Assembly (NCBI RefSeq): GCF_026914185.1
Contig: NC_070558.1
Span: forward strand, 2,790,001-2,854,000
Reading direction: 5' to 3'
Source: Puccinia triticina
Lineage: Eukaryota > Basidiomycota > Pucciniomycetes > Pucciniales > Pucciniaceae
Length of the DNA stretch: 64,000 bases
The notes under the pieces were generated by a model that saw nothing but the letters and a program-made list of their open reading frames with translations, had not been told where the DNA came from and made no database searches. Position 1 is the stretch's first letter. The number at the start of each line of letters is the position of its first letter. Positions 22,870 through 34,350 of this stretch are shown piece by piece. Both the position numbers and the translations under genes were made by a program.

Positions 22870-25305
22870 TCAATTGAGAAAATCGTTGGTGATCGCCTCC
22901 GCAAGCTCAAACTGAGTTGGCACTTTGACTTGAGCCATGGGGCAGAGGATATCGCGAGACTCAAAGAGAGGTCAAAAGATCTGTACCAGATACGCAGAAA
23001 GATGTTTCCAGATTGATTCTTCAGGCGTGTGTGGTGTTGTCGAGTGCTGTCTGATGACAGACATTGCCTGGATGAACAACATACAAGTCGAGATTCCAGC
23101 AACTCGGTGGTCTCTTGAAGTGACAAACAGCCCGCGGACTCCAGCAAGGACAAAATACACAAGCGGCTGGAAATTCTGTTTGCATTGGTAATTTTGAAGG
23201 TGATGTGCTGCGTGGGCTGTGGGATTGGCTAGGTCTAAAGGAGCCTTCTGGACCGGAGTCATCGTGTCATTGACAGATGGCTGATTGCTTCGGGTGTTTG
23301 CTTTTTTCTGAGCAGGTGTCAAAGGTGCATCACTCAGGTAGTGGGTCTGAAGGATGATGTACGCCATCATAACATCAATGACGACATTCCGAAATTCGTG
23401 GATCACGTCGACGGAGTGTAAACGTTGCGCGGAGACGTCGGAAGGGTCACCAGTCGGGTTTGGAGGGTCAAAGGCGGGGGACGAGTTCTTAACGGCATCG
23501 AGATATGCAAGGGTCGCGACACCTTGAGCAACATGATCATTTTCTTGAGATGAACTGATTTTTGGTGGTCGGAATATGGTGTCTGCCATGAATTCGACAG
23601 AAGCGGCAACAAGCCTTGCCCAGTCAGTGTGCAAGCGGCGGGGAGGGTTGAGGAGCCGAAAGAGGCCGCGGACAATTGTTGATTCTGGATGGGGAGTTTT
23701 GGTGAGTGTTGGGATGAATGACCCGGGTTGGAGGTCATTAGTCTTGTCCCCAAAGCTAGAGAGCTTGGGGAAGTCGATGAGGTCGGGGCAATACCACTGC
23801 TCGCTGGCACATGGCGCTAAGAACCCATCCGCTGGGAAACATAATGTTAGTTAGCAAGTAACGGTTTTATTAAAGAAAGGTGCTTACCAAGTTCGGTGAT
23901 AGTTTGTACCCATCCGCCATATGAACCACCTGTGCGTTGGAACTGGAATTTCTGCGTAGGTGGAGCTGGTGGGGCCATCATATGTGCGCGATTCTGGAGC
24001 AACGGAACCAGCGACTGCCAGGTGGTCTGATATTTTGACCAGGATGGTTTGGAGCCGGTGAACTGCTGGTGAATGCTGAATACCTGCGCGCGGATGGGGT
24101 CAGATTTGATAATGGTCAGCTTGACAGGGTGAGGGCTTGCAGATGACCGGGCTGGCTCGCTGTTTGCGGTGTGGCTCTCTGACGTGGTCGATGGCTGTTC
24201 TTTGGTTGCAGATGAGGCTTGAGCAGGGCCAGTAGGACTCGCAGGCGTGAAGAGATTTGGCGATTTGGGTCTGGCAGCCCCAGACCCGGGGGGATCATCG
24301 GGTACTGTCTGATGAAGGCTGTGCGCTGGATTGTTCGGCGCGGAGGTTTTGGGGGAACGGTTGGAGTCTGCCGTGCAAACATGAGGAGGTGGCGGATTGG
24401 TCGATGATTGAAGGGGACCGATGCCCTGGAGTGATTCATCAGGAATGGGGTCCCAGGGGTTTATATCCATTGGCTCAGCGGCTTGAGTGTTGAGGGTGGG
24501 CGACTGTAGATCTGCTGTACTGGCAGATGGGTTGTCATTTGAAGGGCCGGTGGACAGGCCGGTGTCGGTGGTGGGAACTGAGCCCTGGGCTTGTTGTGGA
24601 GACGGCACGGGATTGTCGGGGTTCTTGATCAGCAGATCCACCGCTCTGGCAGTTGAGGGTTTTTTTGTTTGACTGCGAGTCACACGCTTGCGTGACTTCT
24701 TGACTGGGCGAGACGTCGAGGGTGAAGGATCGGTAGGGTTGGTAATCTTGATATTGTCTGCGTCGGGGAGAGCACCGGTTTCCTCCCATGCTGGTGGTAG
24801 GAAGGAGCCAGTGGGCTGTGAATAAACATGATCGGCGGTGAGGTTGATGAATTGGTTAGATACTTACTCCGTCTGCTGCTCATTAAGGAGTCAGCCAGCT
24901 CCTCAGCCTTTTGTTTACAGTGACGGGGAAGCTTGAGAGCTAGGATATGGGCTGCTGATCGGGCGGCGGCATCAATTGAACAAGCAAATTCTTCTGGTGT
25001 GATCTCCTGTATCTCCGTGGGAAGGACAGATTCCTCCGGATCAAGTGAGGCTGCGGACGAGGAGGATTGATGTTGAATTAGGAATGCTTGAAGGGAAGGC
25101 GCTGGGATTGACCGAGTGATGTTGTTCTGCTCGAGATCCTGTTGGGCTGGAAATATGAAATTTGGCTCAATTCGACACTGCGGGTTTGGCACGATGACCA
25201 GGCAAACTCACTGGGGGGTGGTGTGGTCCCTGAGGATTCGGTTTCCGTCAAGCAACCGGAGTCATTGGTTGCGGGATTGTCGCGGGGAGAACCTGGATGA
25301 GACAT
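22870..25305 (-). CDS. Element gene B: unknown multi-exon protein
   Basis: The ATG at 25305 starts MSHPGSPRDNPATNDSG. Exon 1 (25212-25305) joins exon 2 (25146-24868) at a GTGAGT donor. The third block starts near 24815 (PTGSFLPPAWEETG) and runs through a basic KKSRKRVTRSQTKKP segment and a long Ser/Pro/Thr-rich region. A final block follows from about 23834 (FLAPCASEQWYCPDLIDFPKLSSF) to MADTIFRPPK, an EFRNVVIDVMMAYIIL helix and WKHLSAYLVQIF. The stop at 22972-22974 is followed by 33 more coding-like codons in frame (LFESRDILCPMAQVKVPTQF) to 22870. The exon 2/3 joint leaves a one-base phase problem, so a frameshift is possible. The basic segment suggests a nuclear protein. No known domain is recognised. 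Confidence 0.5.
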
Positions 25306-26092
25306 GAGGTATTCTCATTCAGCGCAAAGGTCAATGCGGAGTGGATTTGGGGACAAGTGGGAGGAGAGGAACTCAAGGGGAATGTGGGCTGGTTTATATG
25401 GCTTACCCCTATTGGGACCCAAGCCTTGGTGCTGTTCATGACCAGAGTCCTTTGTGATGAAGTTTGCGATTGTGCCCGGGACCTGACGTAATCCAGATAG
25501 TGCAAGACAATGTGCAGTTAGACCATGAGCCAAATGCATGTGGCTGATGGCAGCATTATGTTCAGCAAATGAGGGTCCTTTCTCATATAGTGGAAGATGC
25601 TGATGTGTGGCTGAAGCAGGCATGCGACTTAGTTTGTCTAACGGTGTTTATTGTTTGTCTATTGTCTTGCGCGTTGCGAAGGCAGTGATAGTGGTCACTA
25701 CTATGGAAGAGGGTTCACTGGGCAGCATGGTGTCTGACTGTGTTATATGTAGTGAACTGCGATATCGTCTGGCCAAAGGCATTTGAGCCCGCCGAGCGGA
25801 ACACATGGGCTCACCCTGCGCAGCCGCTCAGGTGAAGTGGGTGATAAATGTGCACGGTCTCCTGAGCTGAAATCCAAGTGGAATACAAGGATGTATGTTG
25901 GTGGATGCGGTTCCGGCGGTGAAACGCAACTGCAAATCAATCTGGATGGTGGTGTAATTAGACTCCATCCTCTGGGAAAGTGCATCCGAAGATCACGCGG
26001 GAAGCCCTGTCAATGACAGGCGGATTTGTACAGTGGGGTGGGTAGTGCGGGCGGGCCTTCGGTTGGGCCATCGGGCTCTCTACGGCTATGTA

Positions 26093-26130
26093 TGTCCACC
26101 CTGAAGTTCGGCCGAACGTCAGGGTGGACA
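26093..26130. promoter_or_regulatory. 38-bp quasi-palindrome, copy B
   Basis: This is the most perfect copy: the two 16-bp arms flanking central CGGCCG differ by one base. It begins TGTCCACCCTGAAGTT and lies about 0.8 kb upstream of element gene B. Confidence 0.65.
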
Positions 26131-26383
26131 CCGATGGGTGCCTGATGAAATTTTGCTGTGGTGTGCTACATGTGTCCAAGGTCACAAGTCTGTGTCAGTT
26201 CTGCCGCTACAATCATGGGCCCCACGAGTGTAACGATCCAAATACAGGGGGCACATGATGCCCACTAATACAGACAGTCCTTCAGCAGGCCTTCTTGGGG
26301 ACGCTTCTTGAGTATGATTTGAATGGAGCTTCCCCAAGAATGACAACTGGGCATGACAACAAGAACGACTTGTAGTCTGATTG

Positions 26384-26421
26384 TGTCCACCCTCATGTTC
26401 GGCCGAACGTTGCGGTGGACA
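26384..26421. promoter_or_regulatory. 38-bp quasi-palindrome, copy C
   Basis: Same length, same TGTCCACC/GGTGGACA ends and CGGCCG centre. It lies 254 bp from copy B, between element genes B and C. Confidence 0.65.
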
Positions 26422-26797
26422 GTTTTGCCGCCATGTTAGTAGGCAGTGTTGACACACATCTCAGCATGGGCACTACCTCACAGCGTTTGGAACATCTCTG
26501 TGAGGGTGAAATACTACTGACGATAGTGCTCACAGCCTTTGTAAGGTCTAAATCACATCTCAGTGTGCAGGAAGTGTGGAAGCGATACACCACCTAACAA
26601 AGCCATACTTGCATTGGCAGGCAAATGTATATTGCGCCAAGCAGAAACAAAGCACAAGAGACATCGACATCTTGTGCCACAACACGGTGTGATGTTCTTG
26701 CACGAACTAGGAACAGAGTGGGGTTGTCATGGGAGAGGGAGACTGAATCCGTGAGAAGAAAGTTAATGTGCAAGCCGAGTCCGGTCGCTAGGTACAT

Positions 26798-28503
26798 TCA
26801 ACAATCGACGTGCATGGCACCCGCCGCCGCGGAATCAGATGGCCCGTGATTGGCCTCACCTGTGAGAGTGTTGGATCCGCTGGGCTGATTGAGAGACGGA
26901 CCTGGCATCCCAGACCCCGAGTTTCCGGCGGGTTGCATGCAGCTCTTCTGCATCTTTTGCGCGATGACATCTAGACCAATTGGTGGGACTTGTGATATAG
27001 TATCCCGCTCGAAGGAATTAAGCTGACCCCAGTACGTCTTGCTGTAAGCGTCGAGGGGAAGACCACAAGGGACGCCGATTATTCCTTTTGTTCTCTTGAA
27101 GTTGCGTTTTGAGCGACCATATAGCTTTTCGTTGGCTGCGACCGTCTTGTGGTGTTGTCCTCTGGCGATGACCATTTTGTCAAGACAATGTAAGATTGTG
27201 GTGAGTTCGTCACTGCGCCAGTCAGGGATTTGGGTGACCGGGAGAGCGTCGGCGGGGCCGTCTTCGATATCCAAGCCACAGGCCTTATTCTCAACAATGC
27301 TCGCGAGTGCAATGTTAGTCTTGAATACTTTATCAACGATCGCGCATCTGTTGTCCTTGATCTGGCCAAAGAAGAGCCCGTTTATAAAATCGACCATTCT
27401 AGTCAGCACACGTATTCTGGTCACACGGGATTAATGTTGCATCACAGCACTTACCCTCTTCCGCCAGCGAGTATATTGCTCCTTAGTGGCCTTCTGGTTT
27501 TTCAAACGGTTGTAAGCCACAACTTCCATGTCCTGAAACTCAAGAATCTCGCGCGACTTTGTCTGGAGCCAACGGTGTATAATTGCAGGAGCTTGACCGG
27601 CTTGCTCCTCAGTGATTGATGTGGTTCGTCGCATCCATTCAACAGACTTCGAGGCCATGATCTCAACCACTGCCGAGTTCCATGCAGAGCTGCGGTCGGA
27701 TCCCCACTGGAAGGTCACTCTTGAGATGCCCGCCAATGCAAACGCGCGCTCCACATCTGCTTTGGTTTGAGAGCTAATAGATTTACAGCCCTTCGCAGAA
27801 GCTTTCTGGGCAGCTGGAGTGAATGATGGTAAGACGATGTTTTGGCGAATTTCCTTTTCGGCAACGGAAACGTAGTAGTCGACTTCAGCGGCGGGTTTTC
27901 CCTCCAGAGCGACACGGACTCTTTCAAGCTGTTCAAGAATGGCTGCGCTGCGCTTTTCGACCCAATATTGATCACTGAGTTCCTGCTCCGTGGGAGCGCG
28001 AGGGTATTCTTGTGGCTTGTCGGGATGGCCCAGAAAGAATTTGACAAAGCCGTGGATACCGCGGGAATACTTATTGTAGTGCTCGGCGAGGGCTCCCTTC
28101 TGCGCTATCACCCTTGCTTGCCGTCCACATCGGCGCGCCCCCTCCGTCTCTTCTGCTTGATTGCGAGCTGACCTAGCTTGCCCGACAACAAATTTGGGGC
28201 TCAGCTCCGCTGCGGCATCCGGCTGTAATGGCCCCGGAGCTTGTCCGCTGGAAGGCTGACCTATATAGAATAAATGAGTCAGTGGCAGAGAAATGACCCG
28301 TTCAAAGTTGTAGAATCGACAGTCTTGCCTTGAGAATCGGTCTGCATTGCCGCTTCAGCAGATGAAGTTCCACTCTGGGCTTGAAACACAGGGACCAGTT
28401 TATCCACTAACGTGGCGATCCATTTCTGGTCTCTGCCTGGAGCAGGGGCAGCGTCGCCCTCGTTGCCTGGCGGCGGTAAAGAAGTAGGAGGATTTGATGT
28501 CAT
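26798..28503 (-). CDS. Element gene C: unknown protein with a C-terminal helical region
   Basis: The ATG at 28503 starts MTSNPPTSLPPPGNEGDAAP. Exon 1 ends at 28329 and joins 28260 through a GC-AG intron (GCAAGA to TATATAG) that keeps the frame (DSQ/GQPSSGQAPG). The second exon contains IHGFVKFFLGHPDKPQEYP, a helical central region and W-rich motifs (SVEWMRR, IIHRWLQTK). A short intron near 27430 leads to FINGLFFGQIKDNRCAIVDK, WRSDELTTILHCLDKM and a Gly/Ser/Pro-rich tail ending at 26798. The length is about 540 residues. I do not recognise a family. It lies just downstream of the transposase on the same strand, so it is likely a standard component of this element type. Confidence 0.55.
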
Positions 28504-28968
28504 TGCAGACCGTGATGTTGGGCACTCTGGTGATCAAGCGCGCAGGCAGGTTCAAAGATATTGTGGCAGAAAAGATCGATGAAGTGGTACTGGTGACCAT
28601 GGAAATAGGAAAGTCTACTGCCAAGGGATATCTGAGGGGCAACGTCGGGGGACAAGAATCGACAAAGTAGGTGGGAAGTGAGTCTGAATCACCACTCATG
28701 AGCAAATTCAGACACAATTCAGACACGAATCAAGCACAGTGATCTCCACCTCCAACAAAACCGTGGCCTTTCTTTCAATTCGTCGGGGTACCACATAAAG
28801 GGATGTGTTCAAACGCTCCGCAAGGCTCCACACACAGTAACCTGGCCCTAGTGTCAGCCACATTCTGCGATGTGCCCCACCTTCCCTTTGATTACAGGTA
28901 TGCTCAATCATTCACCAGGCTTTCCCATCCCTACAGATTTGTAGGACAGTCCAAACACCCCCAATCAG

Positions 28969-31900
28969 CTAACGCACCAACATTTCGCATCCAAAGTGAG
29001 AGCCCCCACTTACCGCGGTTCGTAAGCCCAGAGCGCTGATTGTTTCCCCGGGAAATCCAAAGGTGCCGGCAGAATGCCACATGATCGCGACGTGGCCGAT
29101 GATGTGATCCCTTTCTATGACTGCTGTGACCTCATGCTCCGCCTTCACCATTTGACAGTTGAGATCCGGGTAATCACCGTACGGATCTTCGCTCCTTTGT
29201 AGCTCTTTGAATGGCATGACCGCCAGCCAGGTCTTGCCCGGAGTTTGTGTTGATTGGAATATGACTTGAATCTCACCAAAACGTTGGATCTTGCAATGGT
29301 AAAATTCAACCAAGCAATTTCCTTTGTGCTGCTGCTTTGGAGTGAATGTCTTACGGTCGGCCTGGACGCTCCGCAAAGTGGCAACGGTGGCATCTAAATG
29401 CCGATGAGACTGAGCCACGGGAGTAGGTCCTGCGCGCTCTTGATGTGCCACCGCATGCTGCCACTTGAGATACAAAGGCTTATCCAGCTGGATCGGAGCC
29501 GACCTTTCCTCCTCTAACTCCGCCTCCGACAAATCGGACGAAACATACGGTGTATCATGTTGGATAGAGCGGAGGTTCGAGGTGATGTGCCTTTGGTTAC
29601 CAAGGTCTTGGGGATCTCAGCTGCACACGCGCAAACACCAAATGTCAATGAATCTCTCAGAATCCATACCGCAACACAAAAAACTAACTCAGGTGGTGAT
29701 TGGTAGGAAGCCTCTGGAGCATCCCGTTCACTCGTTCCTGTGCCCATGCTGCTGTTGACCGAGGAGGCCCAAATCTCCGGATAACTTCCGAGAAATGCTG
29801 GGTCAAATGGAGATTAGGCTTGCTAGGTGCAGAGGGCCAGCCATCCTGTAGACATTGGCGGTACTTGAGGATCAGGCTGTCTAGTTCAGTGAGGTCTTCC
29901 ACCTTTATCACCGGTAGAGTGAGGAAGTGTGCTACTTTTGAAAGTGTTGTGGTTGATTCTAATAGCAGTGATATCCTTCTTTTGGTTTGGCTCGTTGCCG
30001 CGCTCTCCCAAGATTTGACCCAGTAGGGAATCAACGCAATTGTATAGTAGACCTTGTACAGGATCAGCCATTCAGCGGCCTTCAATGAGCCATGGCTGGC
30101 ACAACCCAAGTTTTGGGGCACTCTGTCAATCCAAGAAGGTAAGGTGGTGTGAAGAATGGTTCGACGGACAATATCCAATTCCTCGGGGAATAGTCGAGGA
30201 TGATCAGGTGAATCCACTGGCAGTTGCGCACTGCTTCTTTTTGTTTGCCGACCGGTCACAGTATCGTCACTCGCGCCTGTGTCAGAATCAGCACTCTCCT
30301 CCTCCTCGCATGTGTTGTAAAATGCTCTCTTCCGGACCCGCAGTTGGTAGGAGTGCGTGGCTGAGGAATCAGAACTGGCGTGAGGGCCAGCTTCGCTGAT
30401 TGCATCTGCCGAATTGCGGACTCGCAGATCGTTTGTCTCGGTAGCCATGCTCCCCTGACCACCGGTCTGACGGGTTCGTTTGCTTGGTCTTTGAGCTTCA
30501 GGAACCTCGGCAATAGAACTTTCACGCTTCCTCTTCCCCCCGGGCTTTCCACTGGTGGATGATCGGGGCTCGCCGCCGAAAGGACGCTCGGCGTAAGAGA
30601 TGTCGTTTTGCCAGGCTTCATCTAGCTCTTGCATCGACTTGAGTTGTGCACCAGCTGCGGGCAAATTCAAGAATTGCATGCTGTGATCCTTTAAGTCACC
30701 CAGGACTAAGGCGTGCATCATTTCAATTGAAGAGTATTGGACAGGCCGCCAATATGGCAGCTCATTGAGAACGCTCCACCGTGCACCATGCTTTTTGGCG
30801 AATTTCTTCCGTTCAGTGTAGTTTTCAAGCTGAAGCCAAGCGGCAGCGTCTCGCCGGTGCGCCTCGTCTGTTCGTGGAAGAAACCTTGTGGTGTCTGTCT
30901 CGTGCAGATTCTCCTTCTTAAGCAGACATAATGAACAAAACAGGAGCGCTGCATGACTGCCAAATCCATTGGTCTTGCGGATTGCTGGCAGATCTGCAAT
31001 CAGAGGGAATATGGCTGCACGCAACGTTCTACCTTCAGGATGAATGCTGGTCGATTCAAACAAAACTCCACTCCAAAACTCTTTAAGCTCGAGGACCAAA
31101 GGTCGCAGTATGTGGTTGATCTGTTCGAGCTTTGGTTCCTTGGGTCCGGGAATGATGCCAAAAAGAAACATGTTTTCTACCTTGTATCGCTGATCTGCAG
31201 GAAGGTTCAGGCAGATTAAAGTTATTGCGCCAACAGTCGTGTGCTTGCCGAGATTTGAGCTCCCTCCTGGGCTGAACCAGTCCAGATACAGGCTGAAGAC
31301 GAGGTTCCCCGAATGCTTCGTATATGTCCCCGTGCCGTCATCCGAATTGGGAAATTCTTGCCAGACCCGGCCGTGCCACACATCTTCCATTGGTTTTCCG
31401 GCAGGCCAGTTGGAAGCGGCAAGACTGGAGTCTAGCAGGCGTTCAAATGCAGCTCAGGAGAGCCGGTTTGCTAACCACGACTTCAGTGATACGTATGTGA
31501 ATGTCCAAACAGGGACTTCTTGCTGCGTCGCATTAATCGTGTAGAGAGGTTGATCGCACTTGGGGATCAGGCTTCTGGCCTTCGCCCACTTGCAAAAGCC
31601 TTGTTTAGGTGACAGATAAGGCTGTGTGCATTGTTTCGGATGGTCTCCCTGCCCTGATTCAGTTGAGTAGAGAGCAAAGCATTTTTTGCAGCAGAGACAT
31701 GTGGTCAAGTTCGGATTGAGCCCAAGACGATGAAACACTGCGTCTTGACTCTGAGGGATCTGCCGCAGGATAGATGTTGGATTGATGGTGATTCAATTCT
31801 TGGCGCTCCAGATCTTCGCAAGTAGTACAACATTATCCCGGGCGGCCTTCAAGAATTTGACTGCGCCATCCTTACTAAGCTTGTTGGCACAGACAGACCG

Positions 31901-32038
31901 AGCGACTTGAAGCATTACCTGCTTGCAATAAGCCTCCTCGATTACAAACTCTGTGCAGCTGGTAGCAATCCCACCTGTCAACTCAGTGCTGGTGGCGATT
32001 GGACCGCTCTGCAAAGATGGTGTATCAGCCACCCCCAT
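28969..32038 (-). CDS. TNP2-type (CACTA/Plavaka-like) transposase with one nonsense codon
   Basis: The N-terminal part contains a Cys-rich putative zinc site (CLCCKKCFALY, HPKQCTQPYL at about 31590-31720). The core reads LYLDWFSPGG, GKHTTVGAITLICLNLP, GIIPGPKEPKLEQINH, LRPLV and FPLIADLPAIRKTNGFGSHAA, then a Cys pair. This is the conserved basidiomycete TNP2/Transposase_21 block with two candidate catalytic Asp (LDWF, ADLP). A C-terminal module (29532-28969) has DLNCQM, ERDHIIGHVAIMWHSAGTFG. An in-frame TGA at 31454-31456 splits SWLANRLS from AAFERLLDSS. An intron near 29690-29600 joins the catalytic region to the C-terminal module. The upstream block 32038-31793 probably supplies the N-terminus, but its splicing is unresolved. 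Confidence 0.75.
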
Positions 32039-32913
32039 CCATCAAACCTCCGCGTTCACCAAACTCATCTCCACAGAACGTATTCACTCACGAGGCTCTG
32101 GTGCAGCGCTTTGGCAGATGGTTCCGGATTGGACATGTGGTGGTTGGAGTTCCCAGTGGCTACACTCATCTGGTGATTTTGAAATACGCGTTTAGACAAA
32201 ACCCTACCAGGCACAATTCCTTTCCCTGGTTCTTTGTGTTGGGTTTTGTTGCAGCCATGGCGCTCACAAAGACAAACGTGAAGTGGTCGCTCGGCCATCG
32301 GCGTCTCCGTCAATTCGTGGTGGTGAATGCGATGCAAGTTGTGTCTGGGCAATCGCAAAAGCGGCTTGGGGATCTAAGGCTGCAACGTTTCACCTTCCGA
32401 TCTGCAGCACCTTAGACTTGTGTTGGCTGTGCAATCTTCAATGCAAGAAAGTGCTAGTTCACATGGTTGAACCTATAGCAACACAACACTCAGCATGCGA
32501 TCACCTGACAAGGCTTATTTGACGTGAGACTGTCCGCCGAGTCTTCCGGCCTTTTAAAACAAGAATCTCCAGGGACTCTTAAGAACAATTGATGCCAGCA
32601 GCCAGCTCAATATCAAAAGTGTCCTGTGGCGGCCGTGTGATCTGCACCTATTCATTGTGCAGACAGGTGAACCTGCTATCCCCGTGTTATCTCCCCCCAA
32701 TCTTAAGACACGTTATGTGATATACACTGTCCAGACCAGCGGTCGGCGGTCAAGTGTGCAAAAGAGCATGACTTTCTGCTGTGAGGCTCTGGACGCCTGA
32801 TAAAAGACGGTATTTCCTACTCCCTGTCTTGCACATGTTGGGCCTCAGTTTGTCTTTCTCTCTCAAATTCTTCGCCAACTTCATTCCCACCCACACAAAG
32901 ACATCTCGACAAG

Positions 32914-33282
32914 ATGCACCAGCCACATTTTCAATGTGCTCCATCCCAATTACGCTGGTTGCAAGATACCCAACTGTTTGTAGACGCCGAAATGAGTCGT
33001 GTGGTGAAGCAGTCAGACAATCATGAGCATCTGCAAGTCAACTGGGACTTGGCCTTTAAATTTCAACGAAGGTTGGATGCCGACGCCCTAGACCTCAAGA
33101 TACCCCAATGGGCCGTTCCGGACGTGTTCGCGACTTGGAATGCTATGAGAATTCGCGAGGGGAAGGGTAGGTCTTGGGCAACCATCATCTTCACTGCTCA
33201 TATGGCCAATACATTGAAATTCTGTTTATGCCCAGGTCCCATCAACACAGAGAGTATCCGCGGCGTCAAAAATACAGCTTGA
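32914..33282 (+). CDS. Element small ORF, unknown
   Basis: A short plus-strand frame of 122 codons that begins MHQPHFQCAPSQLRWLQDTQ and includes FKFQRRLDADALDLKIPQWAVPD. A possible intron after about 33167 (GTAGGT to CACAG) would shorten it. No domain is recognised. It may be a fragment of an accessory gene. Confidence 0.3.
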   Translation: MHQPHFQCAPSQLRWLQDTQLFVDAEMSRVVKQSDNHEHLQVNWDLAFKFQRRLDADALDLKIPQWAVPDVFATWNAMRIREGKGRSWATIIFTAHMANTLKFCLCPGPINTESIRGVKNTA

Positions 33283-33426
33283 GTATGTTTTTCTGGACGA
33301 CCCAACCAGATAACCACAAGGGTCAGTATAGGGTTTCTCAAGTGAGGTCATCATGTAGCCTTTGGTTGACCCAGTTGTGGCATGAAGGTCTCCATAGGAA
33401 AGCTGAACATCTTGAACGACACTGAG

Positions 33427-33801
33427 TCACGCCTCTCCTTTCTGACCACTCACTTGAGGCGACCTGAAATCAGCTGCGGTATAAACGGTGTTGCACCGAT
33501 GGATGCCTTTGGAGTTTACACCCAGGCCCTCCACAGCCCCCTTTGCAACCCAATTTAAATTCCCAACTTGCCCACCGCCGCGCGATATGTAACAGTTGGC
33601 ACTCATACATAGTGCCGTTGGTATCACACCGGTTGACAGATGGAGCAGCATCTTCGGAGTCACAAGTGCAACGGTCAACTTGCATGTCTCCTGGATGGAG
33701 ACACCGCGCTCCTGTGCATATGCTGACAAAAACTCCGGTCGGGCCCCTTGACCCCCCCTCTGATGCGTGTGCTGGCTACCAATTCCTTGCGGTTGGGCCA
33801 T
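33427..33801 (-). CDS. Element small ORF, unknown
   Basis: A minus-strand frame of 124 codons starting MAQPQGIGSQHTHQRGGQ. It contains ERGVSIQETCKLTVALVTPKMLLHLSTG, which looks like a real strand/helix pattern. No family is recognised. Palindromes D and E lie 130-310 bp upstream of its start. Confidence 0.3.
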   Translation of the reverse strand: MAQPQGIGSQHTHQRGGQGARPEFLSAYAQERGVSIQETCKLTVALVTPKMLLHLSTGVIPTALCMSANCYISRGGGQVGNLNWVAKGAVEGLGVNSKGIHRCNTVYTAADFRSPQVSGQKGEA

Positions 33802-33930
33802 GCTTGTGGGAGGAAAGACGGCTGGATGAGAACGGGTGGTGTTTAGGTCCTTAATAACCTACTGTGAAATAGTCTTGACTATTGGCTCACCTGGTCCGGC
33901 TCCATGGGGATTGTCACTTCAAGCACAGGC

Positions 33931-33968
33931 TGTCCACCCTCATGTACGGCCGAACATGACGGTGGACA
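33931..33968. promoter_or_regulatory. 38-bp quasi-palindrome, copy D
   Basis: TGTCCACC ... CGGCCG ... GGTGGACA with the same 38-bp length. It lies between a minus-strand small ORF (start 33801) and element gene D (start 34351). Confidence 0.65.
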
Positions 33969-34073
33969 TTCACTGCAAAGGACAACCCGTGCAATAGTTG
34001 CTTGCACGGGTGCACCCCCATCCCCCCGGATGGGGTTGGCACAAGCTCCACCTGTGTGCAATCTGTGGGCCAG

Positions 34074-34111
34074 TGTCCACCCTCAAGTTCGGCCGTACGT
34101 TGTGGTGGACA
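34074..34111. promoter_or_regulatory. 38-bp quasi-palindrome, copy E
   Basis: Fifth copy, 143 bp from copy D and 240 bp upstream of element gene D. It has the same ends and CGGCCG centre. Confidence 0.65.
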
Positions 34112-34350
34112 ATTTCACGAGCCCCACACAGTCCTCTGCGCTCTGCGGGCTGTCAACATCCAAACAGATCAAGTACCCCGCCCCCTTGTTGTATCTGACT
34201 AATAATTGTCCCCTTTGACCTCGGCAATGATGACCCCTTTGTGACCTGACCTGCCTGACAGATGGCCTCCACCACTCCACAATATTTAATGTCAGCGCCT
34301 GTGACCTTTCGCTCTGTCAATCCATACTCTCCTTCCACTTCGATCCCACT

